Part shown: positions 1 through 8,229 of the stretch, piece after piece
How positions within the stretch are numbered: the stretch's first letter is position 1
Layout: the number at the start of each line of letters is the position of its first letter
Origin: Filomicrobium insigne
Lineage (GTDB): Bacteria; Pseudomonadota; Alphaproteobacteria; Rhizobiales; Hyphomicrobiaceae
Length of the DNA: 64,000 nt
Reading direction: 5' to 3'
Assembly: GCF_900104305.1 (NCBI RefSeq)
Contig: NZ_FNJC01000005.1
Coordinates: forward strand, 124,001 to 188,000
Position numbers and translations under genes: made by a program
The notes under the pieces: generated by a model
The model's input: only the letters and a program-made list of their open reading frames with translations
Database searches by the model: none
Told to the model about the DNA's origin: nothing

Positions 1-862
1 GAATTTGGTCATTAAGTCGCGCGTATCAGCACTTGGCTAACTCGCCGTCCGCGTCCTCACCCAGCTCCGTTCCGCAGCTCAGTGTTCTGCGTAAACCGTC
101 CCCAGTAAGCGTTGCGTATGCGTCGAGTTCTGTTGCGTTGAGTTCGTGTTTGTTGCGTCGCGTTGCGTATGAGTCGAACCACCCTTTGAAGAGCACGTTA
201 TCCACCGTGTTCTTGCAATTGAGACGAACTGCTCGGCGAAACAAGTGTTTGCGTAATACCGAGCGGTTCGTCCCCATAAAGAACATTATGAGCCGCAGCT
301 CCGAACTCGACTGACCCTCGCCGGGTTCGGTGACAGTGGCCCACCTTGTAAGCGTTGCGTTTGAGTTGTTGCGTTTTCAGTAACCGGTCGCTGGCCGCGT
401 TTCATAGCCAGCCCCACCCGCGTAGCGTTTAGTCCACATCAGTTCAGCGTGAAGTAGAGGCGTATCGTGACAGAAAACAGTGAGACGTGGCGTCAGATCG
501 GCACTTTGCTGAGTAGCGTAATCGGGGCTCACGTCCCTCCGTCCGATGTCCTGAAGCCAAGGGACCCGCGTACGGACGATGAGTAAAGCGTTGGCGTAAC
601 TCGTTCAATGACGGCGCGCATACGGCGCGTCGCTTTGAACACGGCATACGAGGAATTCGAGGTGAGACCGCCCTCTGCAGATCACCTCAATCGGAATGGC
701 AGATACGGCAAATGTCTGAGACTTCATCTCGCAAACGGTATCGCGTTTCAAGGTTCAGCGTAGTGATACTGCTGACACGTGTCGTATCTGCCGACCTCGT
801 TCGTTTCAATTGCACCAGGCTCGCATAAGAGCCAGCAAACGCGTAACCGCTGGAGGCAGCAC
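1..862. other. non-coding stretch with TTGCGT-rich repeats
   Basis: No convincing gene lies here. The short open frames on both strands lack ribosome sites and family resemblance. What can be seen is a recurrent word: TTGCGT occurs at about 112, 133, 153, 163, 249, 355 and 369 on the plus strand. A 13-base direct repeat, GTAAGCGTTGCGT, occurs at 106-118 and 348-360. TGCGTYGAGTTC occurs twice, near 119 and 134. From about 430 to 860 I see no clear structure. The region may be decayed sequence or a degenerate repeat; function unknown. Confidence 0.4.
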
Positions 863-1084
863 ATGTCCCATGAACACATCAACCCGCTACAGTGGCATCA
901 AGCGATCGGCTATGCCCGGCAATCCTGCGCGCGCATCTTCCGCGATGGCGGAACGCCCGCGGACGCACTCGCAGCTTTCGGGATCACTAAGCCGGCCGGC
1001 GAGCAGTTCAGCGATTGGAGTAAAGTCGTTGAGGTGATCGCCGAGGAACTCTGCGCGCATCAGCCCTCCCGACGCGCAGCCTGA
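863..1084 (+). CDS. small hypothetical protein (73 aa)
   Basis: An unrecognised 73-residue soluble protein. The ATG at 863 is chosen because GGAGG lies just upstream at good spacing; the open frame extends further upstream, but that part has no better start signal. The sequence is mixed hydrophilic/helical with two Cys and two Trp and no signal peptide or membrane segment. It runs toward the HNH gene on the opposite strand. No domain could be assigned, so it is simply a plausible small gene. Confidence 0.5.
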   Translation: MSHEHINPLQWHQAIGYARQSCARIFRDGGTPADALAAFGITKPAGEQFSDWSKVVEVIAEELCAHQPSRRAA

Positions 1085-1120
1085 GGCCGGATCACCCCCA
1101 AACTGTGTCGACGAAAGCGA

Positions 1121-1681
1121 TTAAGGCTCGAGTTCGGAATCCCAATAAAGGTAATCGAGCCAGCTTTCGTGCAGGTAATTGGGCGGAAAACGCCGCCCAT
1201 TGCGGTGAAGCTCGAAAACCGTCGGCCGATAAGGCTCCTGCATAGGCAGCATGCCTACGTCTTCCGGCAATTCGCTGCCTTTGGCGAGATTGCAAGGAGC
1301 ACATGCGGTCACGACATTATCCCAGCGCGTGAGACCGCCAAGCGCCCGCGGAATCAGATGGTCGAAGGTCAGATCATCTCGCGCGCCGCAATACTGGCAA
1401 GAAAACCGGTCGCGCAGGAAAACGTTAAAACGCGTGAAAGCAGGGTAAAGCGCCGGCTTAACGTACGTCTTCAACGAGACGACGCTCGGCAGCCGCATCT
1501 TGAAAGAGGGGCTGGAGACATACCGGTCATATTCTGAGACAATATTGACCCGGTCCAGGAAAACGGCCTTCACGGCCTCCTGCCAACTCCAGAGCGACAA
1601 AGGATAGTAGCTCAGGGGCCGGAAGTCGGCATTGAGAACCAGGGCCGGACTGGCGTCCGGTATGCACGCTTCAGCGGTCAC
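1121..1681 (-). CDS. HNH endonuclease family protein
   Basis: 186-residue HNH nuclease of the stand-alone type common in alphaproteobacterial chromosomes. The C-terminal half carries the metal-binding and catalytic pattern: CQYC, then FDHLIPRALGG, then W-N-V-V-x-A-C-x-x-C-N. Two CxxC pairs therefore flank the DH-N core, as in a zinc-stabilised beta-beta-alpha-metal nuclease. The N-terminal 80 residues (Trp- and Tyr-rich) are typical of this subfamily. Start is GTG, preceded by an AGGA-type site. These proteins are not part of a restriction system here; their cellular substrate is unknown. Family assignment is firm, role is not. Confidence 0.85.
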   Translation of the reverse strand: MTAEACIPDASPALVLNADFRPLSYYPLSLWSWQEAVKAVFLDRVNIVSEYDRYVSSPSFKMRLPSVVSLKTYVKPALYPAFTRFNVFLRDRFSCQYCGARDDLTFDHLIPRALGGLTRWDNVVTACAPCNLAKGSELPEDVGMLPMQEPYRPTVFELHRNGRRFPPNYLHESWLDYLYWDSELEP

Positions 1682-1876
1682 GATCCTGTTTCCTGACGGT
1701 TACCCGACGAGAATCGGTATCGCACCCCGATCCGGACGAAGGAATACTAAACCTGCATGTCAGCTCTGTGAAGCCGTCACAAACACCCAACCCACCGGCA
1801 AATGCCGGCCTCGATGAAACGCTTAGATAGTATTCCGCACAAACTCTTCTATCAGCAGGCGAGCCACTTTAGCGAA

Positions 1877-2539
1877 TCATCCCGGCGTTGCAGATGAAAT
1901 CTGCTTCATCATTCCGTAGTGTGCCCACAGAAGGCGCGCGGCCACACCGCGCCAGGGGCGCCATCGCTCACTGATGTCCTGAAGTTGAGCCGCGTTAGGA
2001 CGCGCCTCCAACCCCATCACCAAGCGCACCCCCTCCTGCAGAGCCAGGTCGCCGGCAGCAAACCCATCCCGCCGTCCGAGGCAAAACATGATGTAGATGT
2101 CAGCCGACCAGGGACCAAAGCCACGCAGGCCGGTCAGTGCTTTGTGGATATCTTGATCTTGAGCGCCATCAAGCGCAGCCACATCGAACGTCCCATCGAG
2201 CACCGCTGTCGCTAACGACCGAATCGTTGCGATTTTCGAACGCGACAGACCAAAGCTGCGCAGTGCGTCGTCATCTAGTCTCATAATCTGCGCAGGATCG
2301 AACGGGACAACGCCAGCCTCGACCCGCGACCAGATCGCCGCCGCACTTGAAATAGAGAGCTGCTGGCCGACAACTATACGCACGAGTCCCGTAAAACCGC
2401 CGGGGCGACGCCTTAATGGCGGGGTACCAACCACATCATGCACACGCCGCATATGCGGGCACTTACGCCTGAGAGCACGAACGCCTTTGGCAATATCTTC
2501 TTCAGTCTCGATGACACCGCGTTCAACTACCTTGCCCAA
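1877..2539 (-). CDS. DNA-3-methyladenine glycosylase II (AlkA-like, HhH-GPD)
   Basis: 220-residue base-excision repair glycosylase that removes alkylated purines. The helix-hairpin-helix is visible as LRGFGPWSADIYIM, followed by the loop GDLALQ, whose Asp is the expected catalytic residue of the HhH-GPD superfamily. The protein lacks the N-terminal beta domain of E. coli AlkA, so it resembles the shorter bacterial AlkA/MAG form. The start is TTG with AGGTG a few bases upstream; no ATG is better placed. It is divergent from gluQ, with 75 bp between them that must hold both promoters. Confidence 0.85.
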   Translation of the reverse strand: MGKVVERGVIETEEDIAKGVRALRRKCPHMRRVHDVVGTPPLRRRPGGFTGLVRIVVGQQLSISSAAAIWSRVEAGVVPFDPAQIMRLDDDALRSFGLSRSKIATIRSLATAVLDGTFDVAALDGAQDQDIHKALTGLRGFGPWSADIYIMFCLGRRDGFAAGDLALQEGVRLVMGLEARPNAAQLQDISERWRPWRGVAARLLWAHYGMMKQISSATPG

Positions 2540-2614
2540 AACCGCACCTCGACCCGATTCCCAACGCCGCTTAAGTTTCTGTAGTTTGACGCCGACGCAT
2601 TACATCACAGGCAA

Positions 2615-3532
2615 ATGTCCGAACTTCCCGTTCTCCGCTTCGCCCCCAGCCCAAATGGCTACTTGCATTTAGGTCACGCGCTGTCCGCACGCGTTGGACG
2701 CCAGCTAGCGCAAAAGCTTCGCGGAAAGTTCTTAGTTCGTATTGAGGACATCGACCAGGGGCGCACACGCGAAGCTTTCGTGTCGGCGATCTTCGAGGAC
2801 CTCGAATGGTTGGGTTTAACTTGGGACCCAAGGATACTTCGCCAATCACAGGAAACTCCGATCTACCGGCGCGCAGCCGCACACCTACATAAACTCAACC
2901 TTCTCTATCCTTGCTTCGCAACTCGCTCCGAGATCGCGATCACGGCAACCGCCGGAGGGCGCGACCCACAACGCGATCCCGACGGCGCCATCGTTTATCC
3001 CGGCCTGCACCGCGGCATGCAACAACAAGAGGTAGAGCGCCGCATTACAGCCGGTGAACAGCCCGCCATGCGCATCCGCATGGATGCCGCCATGGAGCTG
3101 GCAACGAAGCGTCTGGGAGGGCGCCCGCTAACCTTCCGAGAACTCCATCCCAACGGTGAAATAGAAACGATTGAAGCCCAGCCGCATCGGTGGGGTGACG
3201 CCATCATCCAACGCAAGGACTTTCCAGCCAGCTATCACCTTGCCGTGGTGGTCGATGATGCCAGGCAGGGCATCACACATGTCACGCGCGGTCAGGACCT
3301 GTTCGCTGCAACCGACATTCACCGGCTCCTCCAAGTCCTCCTCGACCTCCCTGAACCAATCTATCACCATCATCGCCTCCTCGTGGACGCAAACGGAAAT
3401 AAACTTTCTAAAAGTTCGGGCGCGCGAAGCTTGCGCGATCTGCGAAACACTGGCTGGACCCCAGCTCAAGTCCTTGAAGCCATCAACGACACTCATCAGA
3501 ATTCACGCGATTTCCCAGTCAGCAGTCGTTAA
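2615..3532 (+). CDS. gluQ: glutamyl-Q tRNA(Asp) synthetase
   Basis: 305-residue truncated paralogue of glutamyl-tRNA synthetase, containing only the catalytic domain. It charges glutamate onto queuosine at position 34 of tRNA(Asp). The class I signatures are present: FAPSPNGYLHLGHA (HIGH-type) near the N terminus and KLSKS near residue 268. No anticodon-binding domain follows, which separates it from GltX. Of the zinc ligands known in E. coli GluQ (C, C, Y, C), only the first Cys (in YPCFATR) and the Tyr (in VYPG) appear. Start ATG at 2615. Likely followed by the DUF1287 gene on the same strand. Confidence 0.88.
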   Translation: MSELPVLRFAPSPNGYLHLGHALSARVGRQLAQKLRGKFLVRIEDIDQGRTREAFVSAIFEDLEWLGLTWDPRILRQSQETPIYRRAAAHLHKLNLLYPCFATRSEIAITATAGGRDPQRDPDGAIVYPGLHRGMQQQEVERRITAGEQPAMRIRMDAAMELATKRLGGRPLTFRELHPNGEIETIEAQPHRWGDAIIQRKDFPASYHLAVVVDDARQGITHVTRGQDLFAATDIHRLLQVLLDLPEPIYHHHRLLVDANGNKLSKSSGARSLRDLRNTGWTPAQVLEAINDTHQNSRDFPVSSR

Positions 3533-3617
3533 ATTAACCGTAGTCGCCATATCCAGCTTCAAACAGAACGGCTTGGCGAAGCCGCAAACCGCACCGCTGC
3601 CCAAAGGACTAACCCGC

Positions 3618-4259
3618 TTGAGAACACTCCGACCAACGGCCTCCCCAGCATTCGCGCTGACACTGCTGGCCGCACTAATACTTTCAAGCATCGGTGTGAG
3701 AGGTGAAGACGCCCCGCAACCGGACGAAAGCTCGCAAACATTTGCGAGTCGGCTGGTGGACGCCGCGCGTGCACAAATATCGGTGCCCACACTCTACGAT
3801 CCGACCTACCGAAAAATTCCGTACCCTGCTGGCGATGTCCCCTGGTACATCGGCGTTTGTACCGACGTCATCGTACGCGCCTACCGCGAACTCGGAATCG
3901 ATCTTCAGGAATTGGTACACACATCCAACGTTGGCTCTGGTGATCGCAACATCGACCACCGTCGTGTCAACGTCTTAGGTAAGTTCTTCGCACGCCGTGG
4001 CGTGTCACTCCCTATTACCAAAAACCCAAAAGATTATAGCGCCGGCGATCTCGTCACGTATTACGTGCCTGATGGCACCTTTTCAAAAACGCATATTGCC
4101 ATAGTCTCAAACCGCGAGAACATAAATGGCGTTCCTCTCGTCATTCACAATCGCGGCTATGGCGTGCAGGAAGAAGACTGGCTTTTCGCGGACAAAATAA
4201 CTGGGCATTACAGGTTCCAAACAGAACCACACATGGAGAAACGAACCGAAGAGCAGTAA
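3618..4259 (+). CDS. DUF1287 family exported protein
   Basis: About 213 residues, with a hydrophobic leader near residues 10-25 suggesting export. The mature part carries the DUF1287 hallmark pattern: Y-P-x-GDVPWYIGVCTDVIVRAYRELGIDLQELVH, i.e. a Cys-Thr-Asp element followed later by H-I-A-I-V-S-N and V-I-H-N. This resembles a papain-like (NlpC/P60-type) fold, with Cys and His as candidate catalytic residues. That is inference; the family has no settled activity. There is no ATG in a sensible place. TTG at 3618 is chosen because AAGGA precedes it by about 9 bases and it gives a clean signal peptide; TTG at 3573 is an alternative. The frame is open back into gluQ, but that extension is not credible. 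Confidence 0.7.
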   Translation: MRTLRPTASPAFALTLLAALILSSIGVRGEDAPQPDESSQTFASRLVDAARAQISVPTLYDPTYRKIPYPAGDVPWYIGVCTDVIVRAYRELGIDLQELVHTSNVGSGDRNIDHRRVNVLGKFFARRGVSLPITKNPKDYSAGDLVTYYVPDGTFSKTHIAIVSNRENINGVPLVIHNRGYGVQEEDWLFADKITGHYRFQTEPHMEKRTEEQ

Positions 4260-4519
4260 TCCCAGAATCCAATCCCCCTGCAAAACGGCATTGATTTCGA
4301 AAAATATCGAATTGCGCTTCCTTAAAAGTTGAAATGCGAAAGGCTTAGGCAAGGAATCAGTATAAGTGTTTATTAACCAATAAAGCCAATCCTACCAAAT
4401 CGTTGCGCCGGCATCCTCGTACCGCATTTCCACGCACACACGGAACCTATGCGCCATACATGCATTTTCCAATGCAGGGTTGCATCGGCTCCACCTAGAA
4501 CTACCGATAGGGAAGTGCA

Positions 4520-5056
4520 ATGGGGAATACATCCTCAAGATCCGTGACCGCGCCAGAGACATACGGCCTATCTGCCCAGATCGCAGAGGCCTTTACCGAT
4601 GTTTTCGGTCAACTGCGCGCGATCGTCTCTTCCGCCCTCCCAACGCGCGCTAGTCCCTCAGACATTCGCCAACGCGCCCAAAGCCTATTGCAGGCCTGCG
4701 GGTGGAAGCGCGCACCTGATACTCCGAGGCTTCAGTTCGACGTTGCAAAGCCCCCCGCCATCGTAATGGACGAGAACGCAGCGACGGAAACCAACCCCTG
4801 GGTCGACTTCGATGAAGTCAGCTCAATGGCTACGCAACAGGCCTTGCGGCTTGAGGAGCTCCACACGAGCGCGACCAACTGCCTGGATGCCGCTGACTAT
4901 GCTCTGCAGCGTCTGAAGCTTGAGCTATCCGCCGTGGCACCCAACCTCGTCGCCGGGCTAGATATGACCCCGCTCCCCTTGAATCGCGCAGCGGTAGCCC
5001 TGGCAGCCCCCCCGATACCTCACGGACGGGAACTTGCCACCGGCATCGCCGCCTGA
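4520..5056 (+). CDS. hypothetical protein (178 aa)
   Basis: Unrecognised soluble protein with ATG at 4520 and a GGAAG site a few bases before it. There is no signal peptide or membrane segment. The N-terminal 70 residues and residues 100-150 look helical. The centre is Pro- and Asp-rich, and the C terminus is Ala/Pro-rich. It stands alone, with a 260-bp AT-richer gap upstream and a convergent terminator region shared with rpsP downstream. Codon use looks like that of its neighbours. Function unknown. Confidence 0.55.
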   Translation: MGNTSSRSVTAPETYGLSAQIAEAFTDVFGQLRAIVSSALPTRASPSDIRQRAQSLLQACGWKRAPDTPRLQFDVAKPPAIVMDENAATETNPWVDFDEVSSMATQQALRLEELHTSATNCLDAADYALQRLKLELSAVAPNLVAGLDMTPLPLNRAAVALAAPPIPHGRELATGIAA

Positions 5057-5077
5057 TCTGTCGACCACTCGTGAAAC

Positions 5078-5114
5078 AAAAAAGACCCGCCGCGAAAAAC
5101 GCAGACGGGCCTTT
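5078..5114 (-). terminator. terminator after rpsP
   Basis: An imperfect GC-rich inverted repeat (GACCCGCCGCG, loop AAAAA, CGCAGACGGGCC). On the minus strand it is followed by a run of T (plus-strand AAAAAA just before 5085). It lies between the convergent rpsP gene and the 178-aa gene, so it may work in both directions. Confidence 0.6.
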
Positions 5115-5139
5115 CTTGGAATGACAAGCGAAGCTTGAG

Positions 5140-5532
5140 TTACTCGACAGCCGCTTCGCCGCCCTCAGCTGCTGCCTTTGCCGCCTCTTCAGCTTCAAGG
5201 CGCGCTTCTTCAGCTGCCTTCAGGCGCTCCTGCGCCTTCTTCTTCGGCTTTGCCTTATCCGGGTTGTTGCGTGCGTCACGCTTCAAGAGCGAGGCCGCAT
5301 CCAAGAAGCGTGCAACGCGATCCGTCGGCTGCGCACCAACGGACAGCCAGTACTTCACGCGATCCTCGTCGATCTTAACGCGCTCAGCCGAATCTTTCGG
5401 AAGCATTGGATTATAAGAACCGATCCGCTCAATATAACGGCCATCGCGAGGCGATGTCGTATTTGCGGCAACGATGAAATAATAAGGCCGCTTTTTCGCA
5501 CCACCGCGGGCCAATCTCAATTTAACTGCCAT
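5140..5532 (-). CDS. rpsP: 30S ribosomal protein S16
   Basis: 130 residues. The N-terminal 80 residues are classical S16: [18 protein letters not shown], then [14 protein letters not shown], and a [11 protein letters not shown] segment. The protein assembles early in the 30S body. Beyond residue 85 there is a Lys/Ala/Glu-rich, probably helical tail of about 45 residues, longer than in E. coli (82 aa) but common in alphaproteobacteria. It lies 87 bp downstream of ffh in the same direction. In many relatives rimM, trmD and rplS would follow; here they do not. Confidence 0.95.
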   Translation of the reverse strand: MAVKLRLARGGAKKRPYYFIVAANTTSPRDGRYIERIGSYNPMLPKDSAERVKIDEDRVKYWLSVGAQPTDRVARFLDAASLLKRDARNNPDKAKPKKKAQERLKAAEEARLEAEEAAKAAAEGGEAAVE

Positions 5533-5619
5533 CTAAGTCTTCCTTGCTTTGTCGTGTTCGTTGGTTTCGTTGATCTAACACCACAAGCACCAATCAGCCT
5601 GTGGCGTTACATTTCTCAG

Positions 5620-7209
5620 TTACTTCTTTCGCTTTTTGGAATTTCCCGAAGCCGCACCGCGGCCAAGTCCCGGGAAACCACCGCCGAGCCCAGGCAGCAC
5701 TCCGCCCCCCAAACCGGGAAGACGTGGCACGCCTGTGCCCGGAACTCCTGGCAGCCCTCCACCTTTCGGCAGGGACTCCTTTAATTCCGACGGAAGCTGT
5801 TCAAGCGCCTTGGGATCGAGACGACCGAGTTCAGCCTGCATTGCCTGCATCTCTGCTTCGCTCGGTGATCCACCGCCACCCATGCCGCCAAGCATACGGC
5901 CCATCATGCCCTTCTTACCCATGGCCTTCATCATGTCAGCCATCTGCCGGTGCATCTTGATGAGCCGGTTGACGTCTTCCACCTTGGTGCCGGAACCAGC
6001 CGCGATACGCCGCTTGCGCTTACCGTCCAGAATCTTCGGATTGCGCCGTTCCTTAGGCGTCATGGACGTGATGATCGCGTGCTGACGCTTGATGATTTTG
6101 TCGTCAATATTTGCATCAGCGAGTTGCGACTTGATCTTGCCCATGCCGGGTAGCATGCCCATCAGGCCGCCCATACCCCCGAGCTTCTGCATCTGCTTGA
6201 GCTGGTCCGCGAGGTCTTCTAGGTCGAATGCGCCCTTGCGCATCTTCTGCGCGATCGATTTGGCTTTTTCCGCATCGATCGTCTGCGCCGCCTTTTCGAC
6301 AAGACTGACGACGTCGCCCATACCCAGAATACGGCCGGCGACCCGCTCTGGATGAAAATCTTCCAGGGCGTCCCACTTTTCACCCACACCGAGCAGCTTG
6401 ATGGGCTTACCTGTGACCGCGCGCATGGACAGTGCAGCACCGCCACGGCCATCGCCGTCCGCACGCGTAAGAACAATGCCCGAGATGCCGATGCGTCCGT
6501 CAAACGCTTTCGCGGTGTTAACAGCATCCTGGCCAGTGAGGCTATCAGCCACCAGCAGCACTTCGTGCGGCTGTGTCACGCCGCGAACCTCAGCGACTTC
6601 ATCCATCAGCTCTTCGTCGATCGTGACGCGACCAGCCGTATCCAGAAGCACTGCGTCATACCCGCCGAGCCGTGCCGCCTCTAGCGCGCGCTTCGCAATC
6701 TGGAGCGGGGTTTGTCCGGCAACGATCGGCAGCGTATCGATCTCAGTCTGCTCGCCAAGAACCCGGAGCTGTTCCTGCGCCGCGGGGCGCCGCGTGTCGA
6801 GCGACGCCATCAACGCTTTCTTCTTGAAGCGCGTCTTCAGCCGGTAACCGATTTTAGCGGTGGTCGTCGTCTTACCCGACCCCTGCAGCCCCACCATCAG
6901 AATAGCAACGGGAGGCGTTGCATTGAGATCGATCGGCTCGGCAGTCGAGCCAAGCATCGCGACGAGTTCGTCATGAACGATCTTGACGACCATCTGCCCC
7001 GGCGTCACCGACTTGACGACGTCCTGGCCGATGGCCTTAGCCTTAACCTTCTCCGTGAAGTCCTTGACCACATCAAGCGCAACGTCAGCTTCGAGCAACG
7101 CCCGGCGGACTTCACGCATGGCCTCCGAGACGTCGCTGTCGGTAAGAGACCCGCGACGGGTCAGCTTATCGAGAACGCCGGATAATCGGTCAGAAAGACT
7201 TTGAAACAT
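5620..7209 (-). CDS. ffh: signal recognition particle protein Ffh
   Basis: 529-residue SRP54 GTPase, which binds signal peptides and 4.5S RNA and docks with FtsY. Order: N domain (1-90), G domain with VGLQGSGKTTTTAKIGY (P loop), DTRRPAAQEQL, DTAGR and TRADGDGRGG. The Met-rich M domain starts near 310 (MRKGAFDLEDLADQLKQM, GSGTKVEDVNRLI). The ATG at 7209 matches the family N terminus (MFQSLSDRLSGVL); the open frame upstream is not used. The last 50 residues form an unusual Gly/Leu/Pro-rich tail ending in a basic stretch (SKKRKK). It follows gst by about 43 bp. Confidence 0.96.
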   Translation of the reverse strand: MFQSLSDRLSGVLDKLTRRGSLTDSDVSEAMREVRRALLEADVALDVVKDFTEKVKAKAIGQDVVKSVTPGQMVVKIVHDELVAMLGSTAEPIDLNATPPVAILMVGLQGSGKTTTTAKIGYRLKTRFKKKALMASLDTRRPAAQEQLRVLGEQTEIDTLPIVAGQTPLQIAKRALEAARLGGYDAVLLDTAGRVTIDEELMDEVAEVRGVTQPHEVLLVADSLTGQDAVNTAKAFDGRIGISGIVLTRADGDGRGGAALSMRAVTGKPIKLLGVGEKWDALEDFHPERVAGRILGMGDVVSLVEKAAQTIDAEKAKSIAQKMRKGAFDLEDLADQLKQMQKLGGMGGLMGMLPGMGKIKSQLADANIDDKIIKRQHAIITSMTPKERRNPKILDGKRKRRIAAGSGTKVEDVNRLIKMHRQMADMMKAMGKKGMMGRMLGGMGGGGSPSEAEMQAMQAELGRLDPKALEQLPSELKESLPKGGGLPGVPGTGVPRLPGLGGGVLPGLGGGFPGLGRGAASGNSKKRKK

Positions 7210-7252
7210 CAACGACCTGCAATCTCTTTTCGCGTGCTGCGGGCATGAAGCC

Positions 7253-7894
7253 TCAAGCGCCCGCAATCTTCATTTGCTGCCAATCGCGCATCACATGCTC
7301 CCGATAGGCCGAGCGTTCCTGAAGGCGCTGGTACCAAGCCTCCACGTTGGGAGCTTCAACATGCTGGATCGGCATCGTGTAGTAACGGAACATAAGAGCC
7401 CCGACGACGATGTCCGCAAAACTCAACGCATCGCCAACGATAAAGCTCCTGCCCTCCAGATGGCGGTCCAGAATCGTGAACTGCTCCACCAGCCGCTCCG
7501 ACGCCGCCGCGATAAGCGCATGATCGCGATTTTCAGCTGTCACCCTGATGTGCTGGTGAAAGCAATTCGTGATCAGATCGCTGTAAAGCGACGATAGAGA
7601 CCAATCGCTCCATTGCCCGGCCAACGCACGATCTTCCAACTCGGCAGGCGCCAGAACACCATAGGCTTCCGCAAGATAGCGCACGATGGCATTTGACTCC
7701 CAAAGGACGAAATCGCCGTCCTGGATAACGGGAATCTTCTTGTTTGGGTTGAGTGCAAGGTATTCCGGCGTATCGGTTTTGCCGAACTCACCACCAACGT
7801 CGACGCGCTCATAGGACAGCCCGATTTCATCGGCTGCCCAAAGCACCTTCTGTACGTTGATGGACGTCACACGTCCCCAAATCCTCAACACCAC
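7253..7894 (-). CDS. glutathione S-transferase family protein
   Basis: 213 residues with the two-domain cytosolic GST layout. The N-terminal thioredoxin-like half ends in the glutathione-binding NKKIPVIQDGDFVLWESNAIVRYLA (IPV cis-proline, then E-S-N for the gamma-glutamyl contact). The helical C-terminal half contains SFADIVVGALMFRYY, the usual N-capping/helix-6 region. Start is GTG after AGAGAGG. It is the gene just before ffh on the minus strand and lies about 50 nt behind the terminator of a candidate small RNA, so the leader could be regulated. Substrate unknown. Confidence 0.85.
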   Translation of the reverse strand: MVLRIWGRVTSINVQKVLWAADEIGLSYERVDVGGEFGKTDTPEYLALNPNKKIPVIQDGDFVLWESNAIVRYLAEAYGVLAPAELEDRALAGQWSDWSLSSLYSDLITNCFHQHIRVTAENRDHALIAAASERLVEQFTILDRHLEGRSFIVGDALSFADIVVGALMFRYYTMPIQHVEAPNVEAWYQRLQERSAYREHVMRDWQQMKIAGA

Positions 7895-7945
7895 TTGTGC
7901 CTCTCTCGCGTCCTGTCCAAACTATCGATCCACCGACTGGCCAAG

Positions 7946-8077
7946 CAAAAAAGCACCCGCGGGCGAAACTCGCCGGCGGATGTTGCCTCCTTTGCCTCCT
8001 GCGCCGATCAACCTGAAAGGGTGACTGCGCCTCGTGCCGAGGAGTGGCTCGATGTACGGGCCTACGTAGATAAGGCC
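7946..8077 (-). ncRNA. candidate structured small RNA or leader RNA upstream of gst
   Basis: About 130 nt of minus-strand sequence with three features of an RNA gene. First, a 5' hairpin GGCCT...AGGCC (8077-8059). Second, an internal hairpin CCTCG-GCA-CGAGG (8042-8030). Third, a strong 3' hairpin (7979-7957, nine of ten pairs) followed by six T (7952-7947), which is a textbook intrinsic terminator. Between the last two are two tandem GGAGGCAA units (7999-7983). A TTGACA lies just upstream. No reading frame here looks real. It could be a free small RNA or a terminating leader that controls gst-ffh. I could not match it to 4.5S, 6S or a riboswitch I know. Confidence 0.5.
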
Positions 8078-8082
8078 GCGAA

Positions 8083-8109
8083 CCTGTAGCAAACGACAAT
8101 ATTTGTCAA
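8083..8109 (-). promoter_or_regulatory. candidate promoter for the small RNA
   Basis: Perfect TTGACA on the minus strand (8109-8104). TACAGG lies 15 bases further on as a weak -10 (8088-8083). It would place the transcript start near 8077, at the 5' arm of the first hairpin. The -35 is convincing; the -10 is poor. Confidence 0.4.
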
Positions 8110-8229
8110 TGGTTGGCAGACCGAACTGCCACCGACACCAAGCATAAACACGTGATTGGCCGATGTACGCCGAGAGGTTTAATCACATCCAATGGCTGAA
8201 ATGCTTGAGCAAAATGAGTAAGAAGCCCC

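Noticed and set aside
198-206. TTATCCACC resembling a DnaA box (possible origin)
   Set aside because: Only one near-match; no cluster of boxes, AT-rich unwinding element or origin-type neighbours (dnaA, hemE, parAB).
26-314. Overlapping open frames on both strands in the first 300 bases
   Set aside because: No ribosome site, no family resemblance, and the sequence is dominated by repeated TTGCGT words, which keep several frames open by chance.
1796-1811. CCGGC-AAAT-GCCGG hairpin between the HNH and glycosylase genes
   Set aside because: Five-base stem without T tract; too weak to call.
3171-3617. N-terminal extension of the DUF1287 protein into gluQ
   Set aside because: Would overlap gluQ by over 350 bases in another frame; the residues are low-complexity and precede a clear signal peptide.
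7827-8099. Minus-strand open frame of about 90 codons across the candidate small RNA
   Set aside because: Arg-rich, without ribosome site, and runs through the terminator hairpin; better explained as RNA.
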